The notes: generated from the sequence alone by a model not told the origin. 64,000 nt of DNA from Brasenia schreberi (GCA_036023115.1 JAYKKT010000080.1:7639501-7703500); one strand, 5' to 3'; positions 36,038 to 47,473 are shown, counted from the stretch's first letter. Numbers and translations are program-made.

Positions 36038-36745
36038 ATGGACGTGTGGGTAAAAAAGTTATTCCCGCTACATTGTCGCCCGAATGTAGTGAAAATTTTT
36101 CAGAGAGGGTCTCCGCATTTTTATTATGGATGGATGCGGAGGGTAAGGAAGCTAGTCCTAGTCCTAGATAATAAGATTCGTATTGGTTCTTGGAATATCG
36201 GAACATTATCCGGTAAGCTAACGGAGGTGGTAGATACTATGATTCGGAGAAAGATTCATATTCTATGGTTAAAGGAGACAAAATAGGTTGGAGAAAAAGC
36301 AAAGGAGATAGAGGATACAGGTTTTAAATTATGGTACTCGGGTAAAGAAATTGCTCGAAACAGAGTTGGTATTGTCATAAATAAAGATTTAAAGGTAAGT
36401 GTAGTAGACATACAACGATATGGTGACCAAATCATGATGTTGAAATTAGTGTTAGGAGCAGAGGTTTTGAATATCGTTTATGCTTATGCACCCCAAGTAG
36501 GACTAGAAGATTGTATAAAGACAACTTTTGGGGAAGAGTTAGATAAGGTGATTCAAAAGATTCCACAAAGGGAGATGATTTGTTTAGGAGGAGACTTAAA
36601 TGGACATGTTGGTAAAGAGGCATTAAGATATCAAGTGATTCATGGAAACTTTGGTTTTGGGGATATAAATGAAGAAGATAGGAAGATTTTAAATTTTACT
36701 ATAACATTTACTCTCTTTATAGTCAATACAATCTTCAAAAAATGA
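36038..36745 (+). pseudogene. RTE copy 2 endonuclease
   Basis: Frames 36038-36286 and 36434-36745 carry RIGSWNIGTLSGKLTEVVDT, ILWLKETK (the glutamate), YAYAPQVG, EMICLGGDLNGHVGKEAL and, in the next frame, TQIDYFICRRKDR. The conserved GGDLNGHVG is intact, unlike in copy 1. Interrupted by stops near 36287 and 36745. Confidence 0.85.
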
Positions 36746-37251
36746 GATGAACATTTAATTACTTATAAAAGTGACTTATCACAAACACAAATTGATTACT
36801 TTATTTGTAGAAAAAAAGATAGAGCGTGTTGTAAAGATTGCAAGGTAATTACAGGAGAAAGCTTAACCACCCAACATCAACTTTTAGTTATGGATTTACC
36901 GATAAAAAAATAGACAAAGAAGAAAAGAGTGGATCAAGCTATTCGGACTAAATGGTGGAACCTCAAAAGCGAGAAAGAAGATATATTTAAAGAGAAAGTC
37001 CTTCAAGGAGATGTTTGGAATTATGTTGGTACACCCTGTGACGTGGAACAATATAGCTATACATATTAGGAAAGTGGCGAAATATGTGTTAGGGGTATGA
37101 AAGGGAGGTATACTGGCACAAAAAAAAACTTGGTGGTAGAGTGAAGTACTACAAAATAAAAGAGTATGTTACAAATTACATTATGCTAAGAAAACTAGTG
37201 AAATTTTAGAGGCTTATAAGAAAGCAAAGAAGGAAGCGAAAACGGACATGA

Positions 37252-37500
37252 GTGAAGCAAAAGCTAAAATTTGGGAGGACTTATATAAAAAAACTCAACT
37301 CAAAAGAGGGTGAAAGAGATATTTTTAAGATAGCTAGGGTTAGAGATAAGAAAACTAAAGATCTTAATTATATTAGATGCATCAAAGACGAGGATAAAAA
37401 AATTCTAGTGGCAAATGACGATATAATAAATAGATGGAAAAACTATTTTTATAATTTTTTAATGAAAATAAAGATGTTAGTATTAGCTTGGGAGAGTTAG
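37252..37500 (+). pseudogene. RTE copy 2 linker region
   Basis: It reads GERDIFKIARVRDKKTKDLN, then IRCIKDEDKKILVANDDI, matching the pre-RT linker of copies 1 and 3. A single-base loss near 37450 shifts the frame. Confidence 0.7.
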
Positions 37501-37790
37501 CCAAATCAGAAAAGTATATAAACCATAATTTCTACTAACGTATTCAAAAGAATGAAGTCAAAGAGACTCTTAAACATATGAAGGGTGGTAAATCAATAGG
37601 ACCAGATAATATTCCTATAGAAGTTTGAAAAATACTAAGAGAAATAGGAATCACTTGGCTCACAAAACTATTTAATGAAATATAAAAAAACCAAAAGATG
37701 CTTGAGGAATGGAGAGCAAGTACACATATACCCATATATAAGAACAAGTGAGACATTCAAAATTGTACAAATTATTGAGGTATCAAGTTA

Positions 37791-38376
37791 ATGAGCCATA
37801 CTATGAAATTATGGGAAAGAATTATTGAACGTAGGTTAAGACAAGTATCAAGTACAACAGAAAACCAATTTAGATTCATGGCAGGCAGATCTACTATTGA
37901 AGCGATTCACCTTTTGAGACGTCTTATGGAACATTTTAGAGCAAAAAAGAAAGATTTTCACATGATATTTATTGATCTAGAAAAAGCTTATGATAGAATA
38001 TCGAGGGAGGTTCTTTGGAGAACTTTGGAAAAAAGAAGTATCCCATTCACATATATTAACCTTATAAGAGACATGTATGATGGTGCAAAAACATGTCAGG
38101 ACTCATGAAGGAACGACATACTTCTTTGAAGTTAATATTGGGTTACATCAAGGATCAACTTTAAGTCCATACTTATTTATAATGATGATGAATGAGTTAA
38201 CAAAACATATTCAAGATGAAGTACCTTGGTGTATGTTATTTGCAGATGACATTGTATTAGTGGAGGAGTCTAAGAAAAAAGTTAATAGAAAATTGAAACT
38301 ATGGAGAGAAACATTAGAAAGCAAAGGCCTCCGACTTAGTAGAACAAAGATAGAAAATATGGAATGTAAGTTTTGA
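37791..38376 (+). pseudogene. RTE copy 2 reverse transcriptase
   Basis: Two overlapping frames (37791-38108 and 38077-38376) cover the [33 protein letters not shown] (motif A Asp), [13 protein letters not shown] (motif B) and [12 protein letters not shown] (motif C). A short deletion near 38094 (acatgtcaggact, where copy 3 has acatgtatgaggact) causes the frame change. Confidence 0.88.
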
Positions 38377-39058
38377 TCATTTGGTTACCTCAAAGGACAT
38401 AAAAATTAAAATTGGCACACATTGCATGCCCCAAAAGGAAATTTTTAAATAACTAGGGTCAATTTTTCAGAGTGATAAAAGAATTGATGGAGATGTTACA
38501 CATAGAATTAATACTGGTTGGTTAAAATAGAGAGGAGCATCAGGTATTCTTTGTGATAAGAAGATACCATTAAAGTTAAAAGGTAAATATTCTAGAGCAG
38601 CAGTTAGGCTTGCCATGTTTTATGGTTCTGAGTGTTGGGCAGTTGATCATCAATATGCACAAAAGATGTCTGTGACATAAATGAAGATGTTGAGATGGAT
38701 AAGTGGTCATATAAGAAAAGACCGTATACATAATGAGGTTTTTAAAAACAAATTAGGAGTGACACTAATAGAGGATAAAATGAGAATATAGTTTAAGATG
38801 GTTTGGACATATAGAAAGAATATCAAAAGAAGAAACTATAAGAATGTTAGAAAAACTAAATTTGGAAAGTATTAAAAGAAGTAGAGGAGGACCACAAAAG
38901 TGTTCTAGCTTATTGTGAGTTAACTCTTAACATGGCACATGATAGGGATATGTGGAAACAAAGAATCCATGTAGCCGACCCCGTCTATTATGGGAAAAGG
39001 CTTAGTTGTTGTTGTTGTTGTTAATCTAAAAACAATGATCGACATCTGTTTAGTTTTG

Positions 39059-39127
39059 AATAAAATCCAGTCATCGTGTGGGTACGCATGTATAATAAAA
39101 TCCAGTCATCGTGTGGGTACGCATGTA
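39059..39127. repeat. 35-bp tandem duplication
   Basis: A 34-bp sequence starting aataaaatccagtcatcg occurs at 39059-39092 and again, identically, at 39094-39127. A (TG)n run follows at 39139-39160. It sits just beyond the right duplication of RTE copy 2. Confidence 0.9.
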
Positions 39128-39189
39128 CAAGGTGAAGTGTGTGTGTGTGTGTGTGTGTGTTACAACGAGCATGTTAGAATCATAGCGAT

Positions 39190-40160
39190 CTATCCTGTTA
39201 AAGCATAATAAAGTGGTGTTGCTTAAACAGTAAGATTAATATAATCGTTAACTGTTAAATGCTTTGATGAGAAAGATCTTGTTGAGGAATCATAATATCG
39301 TGCCACGGCTCCGCCTTTCAACGAGAAGGGCGAGTAGGGGGAATGCAGTTAAAGAACAAGGGTAATTAGGGAACAGAAAGTTGCACAGTAAGGAAAGGAA
39401 GAGGACAGAACAATTTATTTTTCATTTGAATTAGACCTTTCTGGTAAAAAAAAGAATGGGGTGACTTCCGACGTTGCGTCGAGTTAGGGCGACTTCCGCC
39501 ATGCGAGCGTATCGACCGTCTGAACCCTACAATATCTCACCACGTCGACGACCCCACCCCATCCTCCAGTTTACTTTTTTTGCCTATCTATATCGCCGAA
39601 CCGATTCTGACATACAACCGATACGAATCGAATCGGAATTAAATATTGGTTGCATACCGAGATCATCAGATATTTAGTATCCGGTCCGAATTATGGTAAT
39701 GCAAACCCAGTTAATGGAGTCATATATAAATACTAATGAAGCATGGTTGCAACAAGGTTTCTACAATAAGAAACAATCTAAATATGACAACACTAGCACA
39801 CACTCAAAGCCTTAGGGTAAGGCCGGAGCCGATAGTTTTTAGAATGGTTTAGGGTGGGGCGAACCATGTATGTATTATAGCCCGTGGATCCAATCCTTGG
39901 CTATAGACTTCAAGATAACATTTGAAATTTCAAGTGGGGCTATGCTTCTTCACCTGGGCTCAATGTAGATCTGATTCGGCCTCATCCTTTCCCGGATCCA
40001 AACATCGATCCCCCCCCCTCCCAATGAACCAACGCGATCTGATCGAGTTTCATCCATTTCACTACCCGAGACCCAAAAATATGAACCAGATTTGCTGTCC
40101 GAACCGATGACTCGGTGTCCTTGGAGCACGACTAACGAGTTTTGTTTTTCTCTTTCGACT
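39190..40160. other. Intergenic, no gene recognised
   Basis: GC content rises after 39450. Frames at 39474-39677 and 39922-40110 show no domain. A cccccccc run lies near 40009-40018. Confidence 0.45.
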
Positions 40161-40167
40161 GATCTTT

Positions 40168-40340
40168 ACACGTGTCGATCGGGCAACGTGGATGATGCCG
40201 CCACGTACTCTATTCTTCACGTGCATCGGACTCTCTCGCTTCGCCATTTGGCTTGGGCACTCTCTCTACGTACCGAAATCGTGCGGTCCTGAATGCATGC
40301 CCTACCAACCCTTACCACGTGTAATATATCACGTGGGAAG
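40168..40340. promoter_or_regulatory. Cluster of ACGT-core boxes (G-box/ABRE-like)
   Basis: ACGT cores occur at acacgtgtc (40168-40176), caacgtgg (40185-40192), ccacgt (about 40201), cacgtgc (40218-40224) and two cacgtg boxes (40316-40321, 40330-40335). The last two form an inverted pair, ccacgtg...cacgtgg, with an 8-base centre. ACGTGTC is an ABRE core. No gene is recognised nearby. Confidence 0.45.
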
Positions 40341-40344
40341 ATGC

Positions 40345-42560
40345 GGGTGGACCCGCTCTTCGTCCTAGCTGCTGAAAGTGGGTCCGGGCTTTAAAACAAT
40401 GCGCTGATTGACTGACGCGTGTCCTTCTGTTGTAGTGTTCTCTCGAGATGCGCGTGACAACGACGCTTCTTTTCTTTCTTTTATCTTTTTCTTTTGTCAA
40501 GGCAATACGATGGATTTGCTTGTGGAATAGGGAACAATTTGGATCAGATATGAATCGGATCAAGTTGTTTCGAACCTAAGATTGGACTTGACGCCGTGTG
40601 GAGTGCAGTTGGAGTTTTTTGTTCTCATGTGATCCAAGGACAGAACCGAACCCGGATTTCTCCAATGTTGTACGTTCGATTTGTCTCTTTACTTTTTTAT
40701 TTCGTACGGTCCAAAGTCCCACTGATCCTTGAAAAAATGAACTTAGTTCAGTTGAATCAGCGTCCTCTCATCTGTGCTTGTGGTAGGTGGGTTGGATCTT
40801 TTCATTGTTCATGATTGAAGGCAGAAAGTTGTTTGGATCGTTACTCTTGTTATGAATGTTGATTAGACCCGGATCCAAAGCTAAGCCCAATCTTGATCTT
40901 GTTTAAGCGTTTAATTAGACCCACATTAACATGGTGAAAATTCTTATACAAGAAAAACATTTCCACAGTGAAAAATCTGTATTGAGTTGTGTGATTACAT
41001 AGGTTTTACCATAGAGTTATTGTTCTCAACAAGCTACCACCAGCAAAGCAAACTGACGGAGCACATCACTAGACCCAATAGTAATGGCTCAACATCATAC
41101 AACTCTGGATATGGATTCAATTTAATTGACAAAATTAATTGATTGTGTGATTGTGCTTACAAAAAACAATGTTTCAAATTCCAGATCAATTGCCTAATTT
41201 TGCACTTATATGCTTGTTGAAAATTATAAGTTTCAACAGTAGGTTAAGGTATATCTTCAAAGTTTGTATTGTTTTGCAAATATTTTGGGCATGTTACGTA
41301 AAGCTGGGGAAAGTTTTGTATTAATATATTCAATTAGATCAGCAAAATGAACCTGACTTTGGTTATCTCCAATAAGTTTTAAGGTCAGATTAATTTTGGA
41401 AATTGATTAATCTGGATGCATTTGGATTTGAATCAAAGTTTGAACTAATCCACTTCAATGATTTGGGATTTGGAACTGATAATTGGAGCTTATATGCAAA
41501 GCCACATCTGTGTTTTTGGGTCTATTTTGGTCCATAAAGGATATTTTTGGATCATGACATGATTCGTATGAACCCAAAATAAGGTCAAGGTTTGGTTTCG
41601 GACTAGAGAAACTCCAATCCTTGTATTAGTTAGGATTCTTTTGGAGATCCGAAGTATTAGTCTTTGGGCTAGTCTATTTGGATTTACTAAAATCGACAAT
41701 AGTGTTTTGGATCTACTCATCTGGGATTGATTTTAGATATGAAACTTATCTAACTGGACCCGTCGTTGATGAGGTTGGATCTGAGGTTTGATTAGGATCC
41801 ATCCACAAAGTTTTCGGATTTGGTTTTCTTGAATATTTATGCTCGCAGAGCCCAAATAAGGATACATACAGGGTTCGGGGTTAAGATCCTTAGATGTGGT
41901 TGGTTTTCTTTTGAGATCCAAATCATTTATGAAACTAACTCATTCGGATTTGTAAAGATCCAAAATATGTAAAAGTGTTAACTCCCTTGGTTGCAAATAG
42001 GATTCAAAAGACTGAAAATATGTAAAGGTTATCTTATTCCATTTGATATCTTATTTCATGTGATGATGTGACGATTTACTCAAAGTTTTTACTGAAAATA
42101 TGCTAATTGGTCATATTAGCACATTATGGATATTTTTGGGGAATAAAATTTTGTATTTTGGTCTTTCAAAGGCTTAGTTGAAAATAGGCATGTTAAAGAT
42201 CACATTACATATAATTTTCATGCTGCATATTCCTATAATGGGTTGGATTAAGAAATCACGTGAGCCTCTTAACCTATATATGGAGAGGTTATAGACCCCA
42301 AGCTACATGCATAATATTTCTCATCAGGGTCTCATCACTCTTTGAGATTAACGGTCTAAAAGCTTCCACCTCTCTCCTAAGGATTCGGCATATCGAATTG
42401 GAAGACCTAGAACAGAATCTTGGCTTCCAGTTTTGATTCAGGTACGCTTTTGATTTAAGTTTTATGTATTCTTTATTGATTTAGCTTCCATGATCCTGTG
42501 GACAAAATAGATCCCTAATTTTTTATTCATCTAGAGATTAATATTTCTAACATAAGTCAT
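40345..42560. other. Intergenic; LTR-like segment near 41977-42553
   Basis: No gene seen. The segment 41977-42553 starts tgtta and ends taaca, and has a TATA-like cctatatatgg near 42271; this suggests a solo LTR, but no flanking duplication was found. The rest is AT-rich with many gatcc/ggatc words. Confidence 0.35.
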
Positions 42561-43480
42561 TGTCTTAATGCTGATCAACTATGCAAGGATCGAAAGACAC
42601 AAGAACGTATGGTGACAATAGTTCGTTTTACATGTGAAATTATTCGACTTTAATTTGCAAAATGAACAGTGTCTAAATCATGCATCAATCCAATTTAGCA
42701 AAACCAAGTACAATGAAGATCCATATTCCATCTCATTGTAAGGATCCAAATCTTAAGCAAGTCTGTTATTGGATCCATACTCAAAACCCGAACCAATAGA
42801 TGTGCCATCACACCGTATCGGTTTTACTATTTGGCATATTTGCTTTAACCAAAAGTTGTAGTGGTTCCAAAACTATCAAACTCCTAGTGGTCCTTTTTTT
42901 CATCCAACCTACTTCTACCTGGTACCCAACCTAACGGGCTAGAGTATCGTCCTTTGATATAGACTTCCTCTCTAACTATAGCTGCAACAATTTTATTCAG
43001 AAAAACTAGGATAATTTGGGATATTCGCACGGTGCTTCACTGTGATATATCCCAAATGATCTCACTTTATCGTTCAGGGCTTTGGTCTTATGAGTTGTTT
43101 TAAACTAAATTATCCAGAAGTAGAATATGTTGATTTAAGGGCGGCAATTTCAGCCGGGACACGAAGACCAGGCACAAACACGAACCGAAAATCTTCCTTG
43201 GATTACTAATTCAGTGATGCGTTCGTGTTAGAATGAAGAAAGATTGAAAACATCATGTTGAGACTTGAACACGATACGTATAAACCGGATTGTAGATTGG
43301 GTCCAACCAAAATCAAATGTTATCAAACACTAGGTGGGGTTCGCTTCCTGGATTCTCAGTCACCATTGTGCTCTTATGCCTATTTTCTGAAGCAATTTCA
43401 GTCTCAAGAGATCTTGAATGAAGGGATGGCAATATTGACCCGACCTGAATCGTAACCCCACCATACACAAGTGTGCGCAC
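42560..43480. other. Intergenic, nothing recognised
   Basis: No supported feature. The frames crossing 43255-43812 contain the adjacent CA repeat. Confidence 0.45.
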
Positions 43481-43518
<38 letters not shown>

Positions 43519-43520
43519 TG
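43481..43520. repeat. (CA)n/(TA)n microsatellite
   Basis: CA dinucleotides from about 43481, then a (TA)n run. Confidence 0.9.
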
Positions 43521-43819
43521 CCCCATACTCGTGGGAGTATGCCTGTTCCTGACCAGTCCCATTGCCATCTAATCCAAGTGTTAACCAAGTTCTAGGCACC
43601 CTGGAGGAAACCCGCATGTTGTGCAAGATGTAGACATCATAATCATTGACGTCCAGATTTGAATTGTCATATGTGGATTTGGATCGGGCTTGGGGCATAA
43701 CAAAAATGTAGATATTGGTTGAATACGTATCGCAAATCCATATGTCAATATAGATTCCAATAAATATGGCTAAAAACTGAGCTTCGTACATGTAAAAGAC
43801 ACAAAAGATCAAGTTTTAC

Positions 43820-43906
43820 TCCCATCAAACACAAGTTGAAGGTCATGGGTTCAATACCTGAGACATGCATCTGGCTTCAAACTCCTCATTCTACCAGGAA
43901 AAAAAA
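43820..43906 (+). mobile_element. tRNA-like SINE (family B), 3' part
   Basis: gttgaaggtcatgggttcaa (B box GGTTCAATACC), acatgcatctggcttc and an A-rich tail at 43899-43906. The A-box end is not clear. Confidence 0.6.
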
Positions 43907-44194
43907 GTATCATCATATGCATCAGGCTTTTTTCAATCTTATTGGAAGACAACTTTCTTTACCTTTTGAATCGATATGTTAAGCAACACAAATCAGATTA
44001 ATTCATAATCATTGATCCAGTATCAAGTTCTATAAATGCCACTCCTTATATTTGCATAATGTACTTTAGAAATGATAGTCTTATGGGAGTATATATTCTT
44101 GGACTCTAGTTGTTTGATCGTTCTCGATAGAGTCTCCATGTAACAAAGATTGTCCTTTGTTGGTGCCATCCTGAGTCGACCATCAAGGGGTCCT

Positions 44195-44632
44195 TTGGGA
44201 ATAAACATGTCCGGTTCCGGGTAACCTAAAACGAGGAACCATAGACTAACCGTCCAATGGACAGTTTTGGTTCTGGGTTTAGTTGTTTCGGATCTGATTC
44301 CAGTTTTATTATGGTTCCAGATTCGATTTCAGTTCTGATTCCGGTTTTTGGGAGGTTTCGGACCTGTAACCAGCGGTTTGCTTTAGAACCAGATCCAAAT
44401 TGATGGTTTGATTCAGACCTGCACCGGAAACTGGCCAGATAGTTTGAACCGGAACCCAAACCGCCAGTTTTTATAGCGGTTCCAGTTCCAAACCAGTTTT
44501 TCAAATAGACAAACCATAACAGGACCGGGACATGTTCGGGTCCAGTTTGTGAGTCAATTGGTTCCGGGTTGAACCGCTGAGCCAGTTTTGAACCGGTCAT
44601 GTCTATTTCGGAGTATATACTCCCAAAGAACC
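44195..44632. mobile_element. hAT-like MITE, GAACCGG-rich, with extended inverted ends
   Basis: It starts with cctttgggaataaacatgtc (about 44190-44210), and the right end, reversed, reads ttctttgggagtatatactc then tagacatgaccggttc. Terminal parts pair over tens of bases with gaps. The interior is dense in ggttcc/ggaacc/ccggtt words. The minus-strand 137-codon frame is a by-product of those repeats. Confidence 0.65.
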
Positions 44633-44639
44633 CTATCAT

Positions 44640-45300
44640 TCCTAAATATATTTACACAAAACTATCTTCACCTTAGTGATGTACCTTGTTATGGGGGTTT
44701 TATACTACACCTTCATACAGAACTCTAACTTATGGATCTAACCCAAACATTGATGGATCCATCCTTTTATTGATAAACAAGATCCGTGTGGGTTAAGTCC
44801 ATACAGGTCAACCCCACCCGGTGATGCCCAAATAAAAATTATTTTAATATTTATACATTTTTTAATAAGAAAAATCATTAAACATTTCCTTCTTTCCTTT
44901 CTTAATTTAGCAAAAGTATGTCTACATCATGTATTTACAGAATGCAATCTAACATTATCTTTGAGATAATGCCATGGAGATATAATGACATTTTCGTCGT
45001 TTTCAAGCAACACATCTTCTAATGGTTGGATCTTGTTTAACAAGTGCCCCAAGGCCCATTATGATTCAACAGATTTGGATCAAGAAACTATATCTGGTTA
45101 ATAATAGATCAGATATGGTTTCAGGATTCATGGAAATATAGGTGCAATGTTCAAACCCAAAGGTGTCGAATCCGATTTTCCATATATTCGAATACACCGA
45201 AACCGAGCTTTATGCTGCAATAAACTAAACTGGTTAAGATCATATGATTTAGTTTATGAATTATCCAGATTTAGAAAACCTCAAATACCAACCCTAAAAG
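44640..45300. other. Intergenic, nothing recognised
   Basis: The small frame at 45147-45395 crosses into a SINE and has no domain. Confidence 0.45.
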
Positions 45301-45311
45301 TCCTTATATTT

Positions 45312-45430
45312 GCACCAAGAGCGTTAGCCCAATGGGAGGGCACTCTAGTGCCGACGCTACTGGTGGGGTTCGACTCCGAGAGGGTGCATGTGTAACGGCT
45401 TCGGCCTCCTCTTGTAACCAAGAAAGAAAA
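45312..45430 (+). mobile_element. tRNA-derived SINE (family A), best copy, 11-bp duplication
   Basis: The perfect direct repeat tccttatattt (45301-45311, 45431-45441) fixes the borders: 119 bp. A box TAGCCCAATGG matches the pol III pattern TRGYNNANNNG, and B box GTTCGACTC matches GWTCRANNC. The 3' half reads cggcttcggcctcctcttgt and ends in an A-rich tail. This is the reference copy for the family. Confidence 0.92.
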
Positions 45431-45727
45431 TCCTTATATTTCATAATCATATCACAAATATCAGGTATTTGTTCATTTATGTAATCATTTAACAAATATT
45501 AAATAATGTCAACTAAAAAATTTCGTCATACATGCATCTTTTAAAATGAAGCTTTATGTGTTCTCCTTTTTTTTCTCAACAACGTTTTTGACTTGTTTGC
45601 TAATGTGTTTGTGTCCTTTTCTTTCCACTCTCTATCATGACAAAGCACCTTTATACAAATGTTTCTAAATATCTTACCTTTTAAATCGTGAATTTTACAA
45701 CTAACGAGATCAAATGAAAGATCTAAT

Positions 45728-45766
45728 ACAACAACAACAACAACTAAGCCTCTACATGGATTCTTT
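45728..45766 (-). mobile_element. 39-bp RTE remnant with perfect 14-bp duplication
   Basis: The insert on the minus strand reads aaagaatccatgtag then aggcttag(ttg)n, i.e. the extreme 3' end of the RTE family with about 25 bases missing between catgtag and ggcttag. It is flanked by atgaaagatctaat at 45714-45727 and 45767-45780. Confidence 0.85.
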
Positions 45767-45784
45767 ATGAAAGATCTAATGAAG

Positions 45785-46375
45785 CTTAAAAAATTAGATG
45801 ATGAACACTTAAAAAAACACATAAAGATAGAATAACAAAAGTTTTTTATTAAAAGCATGACTCCTTTTCCATTTTAAATGCATAAAAATATTCTACTAAA
45901 AGCTAACAAGTTCAAAATAATGTCAAAAAATGTGTAACAAAAAAAAATTAAAAATTTGACTCATCGTGCATGTGGCAATCTGTCATAAAGGGCCAAGCCA
46001 GAAAGAAGCTTGTCCTTGGTGAGACATGGAGATGGATGGACATATGCAAAGAATTCATTTTCACGTTAAGTTCGTGTCTTGACATTTCATGTTCATGTTA
46101 TTATGCAACAGGTTTTGGGTGGACACAACCATAACTTTTCAGGTCGTGTTCTGGTCTTATGTCATGATTATCGTCAATTTCATGTACTCGATCTGTGGTC
46201 GTTTGGTGACATTTCGTGTTAGTATTAGAAATAGATCAGTCGATCATCCCTTACAGTCGTGTCTGAAATCGCCATCGGCAAGCGAGAACAGCATAAGGGA
46301 CCAAGTGTATTAAACCATATGAGCTGAATATTCCAAAAGCAAAGTTCTCTGTGAATATGTCATAGCGATAGGGAT
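45785..46375. other. Intergenic, nothing recognised
   Basis: No supported feature. Confidence 0.45.
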
Positions 46376-46379
46376 CAGT

Positions 46380-46545
46380 AGTTAATTGGAGCTGGTTTGG
46401 TAAATGAACCAACCCACTCGCAGTTCGGCTTGTCCTTGTCTCATTTTTCTTCGGTTCATTAAACCGTTTAAGCTCAACATGAACACGGGACGTTCAATTC
46501 GGTCTGGTTTGTTAGAGTTCATTAAATGACATTTAAAATTTTCAC
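46380..46545. mobile_element. MITE-like sequence (GGTTCATTAA words), tentative
   Basis: Recurring gttcattaa, tgaaccaa and ggttggttt-like words resemble 48715-48970. Ends were not resolved. Confidence 0.35.
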
Positions 46546-46644
46546 CTAAACCATATTCTAGTTAAAATTATATTGGAGTATTTAACGTAAATGACGGACC
46601 ATTATTCTTTTCTACCAAGAAAGACTGTAGGTAAATAAACAACT

Positions 46645-46645
46645 A

Positions 46646-46688
<43 letters not shown>

Positions 46689-46691
46689 ACT
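46645..46691. repeat. (CT)n(CA)n microsatellite
   Basis: (CT)n to about 46664 followed directly by (CA)n to 46690. Confidence 0.9.
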
Positions 46692-46699
46692 AGCTCCAC

Positions 46700-47470
46700 T
46701 CCTCGAATATCAATGGTACTGGAAGAAAACAGATTGACGATCAGAGTGCTTTTGAATCTCTTCACCCAGGTGGAGTTGAGTGTCATGAGCAGCAGGATCA
46801 CGAGAATCTAATGGGACACACTATTTGAAAACGAGAGGGCCTGTAGTTGATGTATATGCACAGAAGGAAATGTCCAAAATACCCTTGTGATAGCCTTTTG
46901 CAGTTCAAACTCTTCTATCTTGTACACCATAGACGACGATGGGTTAGTCTGGTGGCGGGCCTATTCCCCGGCAAAGTGTGGCCGCCGCCTCACCTGAAAC
47001 TCAGAAAGAATGAGGAAACATATACATGTTATCTGAATTTTTTGAGAATTTATATGAACTTTCTCACCTTAATTTCACCCAATTAAACATCCTCACCCAT
47101 GTGTTTTTAATTGTGGTGCCAAGCTCCTGTATTAGAACTATGCAAATGTAGATTCACATGAACTTGAAACTATAGTTTCGTGTTTGATTCATAAGTGGCA
47201 CTGATACATGGTTTTTTGTGTGAGGCGGGATGACAACACGAGGAAGAGGGAACCACTTGGGTTTTCATGCAAATCCTCCAAATATATCTACTCAATATTT
47301 TGAAGTTAAATATGATACATATTTCGATTTTCAATTCGAAGGGATAGGGATACAAATATGAATATCCATTTTCTAAAAGCTATTCTTTGTAATTTAATAT
47401 CATACAAAATGTATTGAGTATCTATTCTAGGTTGAGCACAAATACCCCCTTATAAGAAATAATCTTCATA
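46700..47470. other. Intergenic, nothing recognised
   Basis: No supported gene; the small frames lack motifs. Confidence 0.45.
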
Positions 47471-47473
47471 GAC

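Larger units (their letters stand above)
35786..39020 (+). mobile_element. Full-length RTE-clade LINE (copy 2), exact target duplication
   Basis: Bounded by the perfect 15-bp direct repeat ttaatctaaaaacaa (35771-35785 and 39021-39035), so the element is 3235 bp. Content: a 5' UTR with hairpin units, endonuclease, linker, RT, end domain and a (TTG)n tail. It lines up with copy 1 along its length. The start actctgcccatg corresponds to ttcgcccatg in copy 1, so about 3.2 kb is the full length of the family. The ORF is cut by stops and small indels (for example near 36287 and 37625). Motif C (LFADDIVLV) is intact. Confidence 0.95.

Noticed and set aside
41977..42553. LTR-like segment with tgtta/taaca ends
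   Set aside because: Only five bases of inverted ends and no flanking duplication, so kept as a note and not called as an element.
43360..43812. 150-codon minus-strand frame
   Set aside because: Contains the translated (CA)n/(TA)n microsatellite and shows no domain.
44226..44639. 137-codon minus-strand frame
   Set aside because: Repetitive text made by GAACCGG-type words of a MITE.
45311..45395. tRNA gene (A and B boxes present)
   Set aside because: No cloverleaf of tRNA length; exact duplication, A-rich tail and multiple copies show SINEs.
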